Source of the DNA: Candidatus Poribacteria bacterium
GTDB lineage: Bacteria; Poribacteria; WGA-4E; WGA-3G
NCBI GenBank assembly: GCA_009835515.1
Contig: VXXH01000110.1
Span: forward strand, 1-11,878
DNA length: 11,878 nucleotides
Reading direction: 5' to 3'
Both the position numbers and the translations under genes were made by a program. Below the pieces are notes generated by a model, which saw only the letters and a program-made list of their open reading frames with translations, was not told the DNA's origin and did not search any database. Within the stretch, counting starts at the first letter, position 1. Each line of letters starts with the position of its first letter. Positions 7,709-11,878 of this stretch are shown piece by piece.

Positions 7709-8980
7709 TTAGTTTCCATTCAGGAACTCTTCAAAGTTGCCGCCGAATAGGTTGTTGACATCCCGTTTGATTTCTGAGGCGGTAAGTGTCCATCCGACAT
7801 CAAGAAGCGTCTGGTATTTCTCTACCAGAACGTCCGCAATAATCCGACGTGAGTGCTTCCATTTATAAACGAGCTGATCCAGAATTCGGGCATCCGAATG
7901 CTGCGGGATAACGCTCAAACCGAGTAGTTCAATCCGTTCCCGTGTGATCTCCTCAATCACACTCGGATTGTTCATAAACCACCAACACCCGAATATCATC
8001 AGGTTCTTGAATTTCCGTCCGATGACGCATAACTCATGCTGGTTCTCGCGGGACAAGAGCGTAACGAGAAACTTGTTGTCAGGATTTTCACGGAGCAACG
8101 TTTCCAGACTCGTCAGATCCGCCTTCCCACTGCCGTCACCTGCCATCTGGAGTTGTGGGTTAACTGCGCGTTTCACACCGATCATTAGCGCAAACGGGAC
8201 ATTGAATTCACGGGAGATGGGTAGTATACAGTTGTCAAAGAGTCGTCCCAAAACACCATCATCTGGATATTGAAAATCTGGTGGGAGCGAAACCGCCATG
8301 TACTTCGGGTTCATCCGCTGAATCCACGTCTCCAAAAACCGGCGAACTTCCTTGTAGGTTTTTTCTGTTGATAGATTTGGATCAACATCATAGCCGAGAC
8401 CTCGGAGGTGTTCGTAACCAGTTTCCTGATAGGTATTGATGAGGACATCCATCCGAAGTGCCGCTTCAAAGCGGGCATCTCCTGTTTCGCCAGATTGCCA
8501 CACCGGTGCCTCTGCTGAATCAAACGGATCGTTTGTCATCACCACTTTAGAGACTTTTGCGCCCTCAAAAACCGTGTCAATAAATGCTTCAACGGTCGTC
8601 CCCGCAAAGTAGTCGCGATAGTCCTGTAGATTGCGCGAGCCGACATCCAACCCTAACGCATCTAAAGTCGTAACAACCCCGCGGCACGCCTCACTCACCG
8701 GCGAGTTCTCAATGAAAAGCGTCTGCCAGATGAGGTCAGCCTGCTCTACCTTTGTCATCGCCCAAAATTGATCGTACGAGACATCCGATTTACGAAAGAC
8801 TTCAGCGATGAGGTAGTGATACGTCAGCAATTCATCTATACCCCACAGTAACAGCTCACCAAAGGGCGGACTAAAGAGATGTGTGTGAATATCTGTGATA
8901 CTTTGTGTCTCAACTGCATCTAAAACAGCGGTTTTCAACGCTTCTGTGGTAGCAATTGTCTGCGTGTGGTTTGTGTTCAT
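7709..8980 (-). CDS. Uronate isomerase-like (UxaC family) amidohydrolase-fold protein
   Basis: The 423-residue protein resembles glucuronate/uronate isomerase, a TIM-barrel of the amidohydrolase superfamily that converts glucuronate to fructuronate or galacturonate to tagaturonate. Supporting motifs are D30-I-H32-T-H34 (metal-binding HxH on strand 1), GCWWF at 331-335, the S-D363-A-R segment matching the TDSR motif of UxaC, and an ending (SRRIIADVL, then a partly conserved tail) parallel to that family. It is shorter than typical UxaC (about 470). Where UxaC has a conserved LHIGA segment this protein reads ALMIGV, with Met266 in place of His by my alignment, so true isomerase activity is uncertain. 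The start is well supported: GGAGGA lies four bases before the ATG. It lies 54 bp downstream of the dehydrogenase gene on the same strand and probably shares its transcript. Confidence 0.75.
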   Translation of the reverse strand: MNTNHTQTIATTEALKTAVLDAVETQSITDIHTHLFSPPFGELLLWGIDELLTYHYLIAEVFRKSDVSYDQFWAMTKVEQADLIWQTLFIENSPVSEACRGVVTTLDALGLDVGSRNLQDYRDYFAGTTVEAFIDTVFEGAKVSKVVMTNDPFDSAEAPVWQSGETGDARFEAALRMDVLINTYQETGYEHLRGLGYDVDPNLSTEKTYKEVRRFLETWIQRMNPKYMAVSLPPDFQYPDDGVLGRLFDNCILPISREFNVPFALMIGVKRAVNPQLQMAGDGSGKADLTSLETLLRENPDNKFLVTLLSRENQHELCVIGRKFKNLMIFGCWWFMNNPSVIEEITRERIELLGLSVIPQHSDARILDQLVYKWKHSRRIIADVLVEKYQTLLDVGWTLTASEIKRDVNNLFGGNFEEFLNGN

Positions 8981-9004
8981 TTAATCCTCCGGATTCAGAA
9001 ATCC
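8981..9004 (-). promoter_or_regulatory. Strong ribosome-binding site with two competing mini-hairpins
   Basis: Reading the minus strand toward the start, the order is GGATT, TCTG, AATCC, GGA, GGATT, AA, ATG. The central AATCC can pair with the first GGATT or with the second, which overlaps the Shine-Dalgarno GGAGGA. The two pairings exclude each other. Stems are only five base pairs, so this may be coincidence; the ribosome-binding site itself is clear. Confidence 0.4.
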
Positions 9005-9034
9005 AAAAATTTTTCTTTCAGCGTTTTAGACATA

Positions 9035-10057
9035 TTATATTTTCCACAAGGTCGGATCATAAGCAGAGCCGGACGGAAGATACTCCAATCCCCATTGTGC
9101 TCTGGCAACATCCATAGTTTGGATAATAGATAGAGATTCATCTAACGGCATCACATCACTTTCGAGTTTACCCGCTCGTAGACAGTTGCTAACCTCAAGG
9201 ACTTGGTATTCAAAACCGTTGTCGGTGAATGGGGTTTCAATCTGTACAGGTTCTTTCCCAAAGACTTCAAGTGTTACGGATGTCGCTCGTGAGAAGTTGG
9301 GTATATGGATCGCGCCTTTTGTGCCGAAGATGCGTGCATCCTGCGAGGTGCGTGTCGTGATAGCACAGGATAAATTTGCGATTTGACCCGCATCATAGCT
9401 GAGTAGGACGGCGGCTTGTTCATCGACACCGGTTTCGCCGATGTGTGCCAAACTCTTGATTTTCGTTGGCGTACCAAACACCATAGATGCCAAAGAGACG
9501 GTGTAAACGCCGATGTCCAACATCGCGCCGCCTGCAAGTTCCAGTGCAAACAACCGTCCCTTCATATTCTCAGCAGTTAGTTCCACACGATTGCCGAAAT
9601 CTGCTGTTAACATGCGCGGTTCACCGATAACACCATCTGCCAGCCATTCCCGCACCTGCACCATTACCGGAATGAAACGGGTCCACATGGCTTCCATGAG
9701 GAATTGCTTATGTTCGCGTGCACACGCGATCATCTCCTCAGCTTGCCTTGCATCCACAGTGAGCGGTTTCTCACATAAAACTGCTTTCCCTGCTTCCAAA
9801 CACAACATCGCACACGCTTTGTGAAAAGGATGCGGTGTTGCAACGTAGATAACGTCCACTTCAGGATCGTTCGCCAGTTCAACGTAGCTGCTGTGTTTAT
9901 GTGGAACATCAAACGTGTCCGCGAATGCGTTCGCTCTCTGGAGGCTGCGTGAACCGACAGCGATAATCTCCGCATCAGGAATCGCTTTCAACGCATCAGC
10001 AAACTTATGTGCAATACCACCAGGACCGAGTATACCCCATCTTATCTTTCCCGACAT
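9035..10057 (-). CDS. Gfo/Idh/MocA family NAD(P)-dependent oxidoreductase
   Basis: The 340-residue protein has an N-terminal Rossmann domain with the dinucleotide motif G11-P-G-G-I-A16, then C-E96-K97-P98, the family's catalytic-lysine motif, and a C-terminal alpha/beta substrate domain with D181-I-G-V-Y185. The combination GGAMLDIGVY plus WTRF is closest to the dihydrodiol/xylose dehydrogenase-like branch of the family. Expected chemistry is NAD(P)-dependent oxidation of a sugar, cyclitol or diol; the substrate is not readable. No signal peptide is seen, so it is cytoplasmic. Length is normal. The ATG is preceded by AAAGGGAA at a good distance. It sits 43 bp downstream of the methyltransferase and 54 bp upstream of the uronate-isomerase-like gene, with which it plausibly forms a sugar-acid utilisation pair. 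Confidence 0.92.
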   Translation of the reverse strand: MSGKIRWGILGPGGIAHKFADALKAIPDAEIIAVGSRSLQRANAFADTFDVPHKHSSYVELANDPEVDVIYVATPHPFHKACAMLCLEAGKAVLCEKPLTVDARQAEEMIACAREHKQFLMEAMWTRFIPVMVQVREWLADGVIGEPRMLTADFGNRVELTAENMKGRLFALELAGGAMLDIGVYTVSLASMVFGTPTKIKSLAHIGETGVDEQAAVLLSYDAGQIANLSCAITTRTSQDARIFGTKGAIHIPNFSRATSVTLEVFGKEPVQIETPFTDNGFEYQVLEVSNCLRAGKLESDVMPLDESLSIIQTMDVARAQWGLEYLPSGSAYDPTLWKI

Positions 10058-10100
10058 TCGGATTCCCTTTTTCCATGAGAAAATTCAGATTTAACAGAGA

Positions 10101-10934
10101 TCAGTAATTTTTTATAAACAACTCATCCCCCTTTGCGGCACTTGTTTTTCGATAATTGTTCATCCCGTATTGCAATGTCCATTCCTGAATTTCGGCAAAA
10201 GCGAAAAGTTCCCGAATAACAGGCGAATCGTCATAAGTAATCAACCATTTGTGTTGGCACTTCTGCATGTTTTCGGCGAATTGCGCATGATCAAATGCAG
10301 TATGCAGAGTACCTCTCACACCGTATAACTTTGACTCCGTCGCTTTCCAATAGGGTGGATCAAGAAATATAAACACATTGTCGCCACTTTGGCAAAGTGC
10401 CTCGGTATAGTCTCCGTTGGTGATTTTGGTTCCAGCAAGATAAGGCGATATGTTTTTGACGCGCTCAATAGACGAATCCGTAAACCGTTTCTCGTAAGCG
10501 GATTGTGAATATCCGCCGGAATCCACGGTACCGGAGAAGGTAATTCGGTTGAGTATGAAGAATCGCACTGCACGCTGAAATTCGCAGAGCGCATTTCGGT
10601 TCTGGTTCAGATGATCTTTCACCTGTGTTAATTTCTCAAATAGCGCGCGCCCATCGGTAGTTGTTGTGTGTGTTTCTCTGAGTGTGGCAACCAAGTCTGG
10701 CGCGTTGTCTCTTACCTCTTTCCAGAAACAGTACAGATCGTAGTTCAGATCATTAATCCAATAGGAATTGATACGGTCTTGAAAGAGGCTTCGGATCGCA
10801 AAAAAGACAGAGCCACCCCCAACGAAAGGCTCACGAAATTCTGATATATTCAACGGAACACGCGGCAGAATCTGTTTCAGGGCCCTTGATTTACCACCGG
10901 GGTACCGCAATGGACTTTTCGGTAATTTAACCAT
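10101..10934 (-). CDS. Adenine-N6 DNA methyltransferase, D12 (Dam-like) class
   Basis: The 277-residue enzyme should transfer a methyl group from S-adenosylmethionine to adenine N6 in a specific DNA site. Motif X is LRYPGGK (9-15), motif I is EPFVGGGSV (35-43), motif IV is D192-P-P-Y195, and the order X-I-IV with a central recognition region is that of alpha-class Dam/D12 methyltransferases. NRITFSGT (129-136) matches the conserved Asn-Arg segment before the recognition part. The length is normal and there is no disruption, so it should be active. The ATG overlaps the 3' end of the upstream restriction gene by 8 bp, and only a weak AACAGG serves as ribosome-binding site, suggesting translational coupling. 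It is the protective half of a type II restriction-modification pair. The target sequence cannot be read from the protein; GATC-like or GAT-containing sites are known for relatives but are not established here. Confidence 0.93.
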   Translation of the reverse strand: MVKLPKSPLRYPGGKSRALKQILPRVPLNISEFREPFVGGGSVFFAIRSLFQDRINSYWINDLNYDLYCFWKEVRDNAPDLVATLRETHTTTTDGRALFEKLTQVKDHLNQNRNALCEFQRAVRFFILNRITFSGTVDSGGYSQSAYEKRFTDSSIERVKNISPYLAGTKITNGDYTEALCQSGDNVFIFLDPPYWKATESKLYGVRGTLHTAFDHAQFAENMQKCQHKWLITYDDSPVIRELFAFAEIQEWTLQYGMNNYRKTSAAKGDELFIKNY

Positions 10935-11878
10935 GACGACCTGTTATCCATATCTGTAGTTTGTTATTTTCGCGTGCTTCTTGGTTGAGTAGAAATATCC
11001 TTCTCTGGTGCACTTGTGATAAGCGATTTTCCGCGCAGAAGCCAAATATATCGCCTGTTTCACATGGTAAGAATAGACATCCAACAAGATCACCCGTTAG
11101 TTTCAGTCGGGTTGCAAACTGGATGTTTGCTCGCTCGTCAATGCTCGCTTGCTCCATATTCGCAAAAAGAATCAGCTTAAACAAACCGTCCTTGATATCA
11201 TTTTCTGATGGAAGTGTCCCTTTGCTATTGTTTTTCGATTCTTGTACGATTAATTGGTCATTTTCCCAATAAACTTCATCTGCGGTTAAATGGTACTGCC
11301 CACCGAGGTAGTTTGAGATATGGAAAACCCCCTTCGTATTTTCCTCAAGAGATTCTAATATGTGTGTTGTCAAGGATTCTCTATGAGCAGCCTTGTACGA
11401 GCTAGGGAGGGTTGCCTCTTTAAAAGATATTAGATTGAAACGATCATCCACCTTAAAATTTTCGAGAGTCTGCAGATGATTTTTCGGACTGTGAACAGCG
11501 ACGTTTTTCTCTTTTGATATTTTTTTGTATCCAGCAACCGCATTCAGATAAATTGACTCGAAATCCTTTTCAAAGTGCGTTGTGTTCCAATGTAGTGCTG
11601 TCATCTGATAACGGCTCACCTCAAGCAATTTTTCACGCACGCTTTTAGCGTTTAGAACTTGATTGGTAATTCGGTCAGTTGTATTAGCTTTTCTTTCCGC
11701 ATCTTCATACCACGCCAAGATAATGTAAATGTTGAGGAGGTTCATCCATGAAAAAGTTATGAAGTTGATTCGGTCGTTGTTTTGTGTTCCTACCCCTTCA
11801 TCTTTAATGATCGGAATAATTGTGACCTTTTTTGTGTTGAGGTGGAACGTGTTATAAATCCGTGCGAAAGGATAGGAG
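10927..11878 (-). CDS. Putative type II restriction endonuclease (partial, 5' end outside window)
   Basis: The frame has no stop from 10927 to the right edge, giving 316 visible residues; an internal ATG at 11743-11745 is not the likely start because 44 further upstream codons read as ordinary protein (YPFARIY, KKVTIIPIIKDEG). I do not recognise a named family. A probable PD-(D/E)XK nuclease core is D200-E-V-Y, then hydrophobic LIVQ leading to E213-S-K215 (visible numbering), followed by an amphipathic helix (DIKDGLFKLILFANM). Hydrophobic stretches such as WMNLLNIYIILAWYEDA look like a buried helix, not a membrane span. Its position directly upstream of, and 8 bp overlapping, a D12 methyltransferase is the main reason for the restriction call. 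It would cleave unmethylated host-foreign DNA at the same site. Sampled lines are 35-47% G+C, lower than the transglutaminase operon. Confidence 0.75.
   Translation of the reverse strand, partial: SYPFARIYNTFHLNTKKVTIIPIIKDEGVGTQNNDRINFITFSWMNLLNIYIILAWYEDAERKANTTDRITNQVLNAKSVREKLLEVSRYQMTALHWNTTHFEKDFESIYLNAVAGYKKISKEKNVAVHSPKNHLQTLENFKVDDRFNLISFKEATLPSSYKAAHRESLTTHILESLEENTKGVFHISNYLGGQYHLTADEVYWENDQLIVQESKNNSKGTLPSENDIKDGLFKLILFANMEQASIDERANIQFATRLKLTGDLVGCLFLPCETGDIFGFCAENRLSQVHQRRIFLLNQEARENNKLQIWITGRHG

Noticed and set aside
7944..8273. Plus-strand open frame inside the uronate-isomerase-like gene
   Set aside because: It lies antisense to a convincing gene with motifs and a strong ribosome site, and shows none itself.
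10101..11878. Controller (C) protein gene for the restriction-modification pair
   Set aside because: No small helix-turn-helix frame is present within the window; one could lie to the right of the edge.

Overview
The window is a bacterial chromosomal segment with eight protein-coding genes in two opposed blocks. There are no tRNAs, rRNAs, CRISPR arrays or transposase genes. The mix of a transglutaminase/amidoligase operon, a MazG-like protein with a Cys-rich tail, an uronate-isomerase-like protein, a Gfo/Idh/MocA dehydrogenase and a type II restriction-modification pair, with recurring intergenic palindromes, resembles uncultured marine or sponge-associated bacteria of the Candidatus Poribacteria kind. 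That assignment rests on protein style and memory and is low confidence.

Plus-strand block (135-7178): a three-gene operon. Gene 1 is a 1117-residue protein with an N-terminal transglutaminase-like Cys/His/Asp domain and a large DUF2126 (putative amidoligase) domain. Gene 2 is a 905-residue fusion of a circularly permuted ATP-grasp domain and an alpha-E domain. Gene 3 is a 292-residue stand-alone transglutaminase-like protein whose ATG overlaps the gene 2 stop (ATGA). Comparative genomics has predicted that such sets make or ligate a peptide (ATP-grasp and amidoligase forming amide bonds) and cut or transfer it (transglutaminase-fold peptidase). No product or substrate is known that can be read from this sequence. 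The operon is tightly bracketed by a diverged inverted repeat whose arms touch the gene 1 start codon and contain the gene 3 stop codon. An outer palindrome appears at both ends.

Next, 7179-7409 is a gene-free stretch with two hairpins. It is followed by a plus-strand 94-residue MazG-like pyrophosphohydrolase (7410-7694), which converges on the minus-strand block with a 14-bp gap.

Minus-strand block (11878 to 7709), in transcription order: a restriction endonuclease-like gene that is cut by the right window edge, overlapping by 8 bp a D12-class adenine-N6 DNA methyltransferase; then a Gfo/Idh/MocA dehydrogenase and an uronate-isomerase-like TIM-barrel protein, which may act together in sugar or sugar-acid metabolism. 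The restriction gene is visibly richer in A+T than the transglutaminase operon, consistent with (not proof of) recent acquisition.
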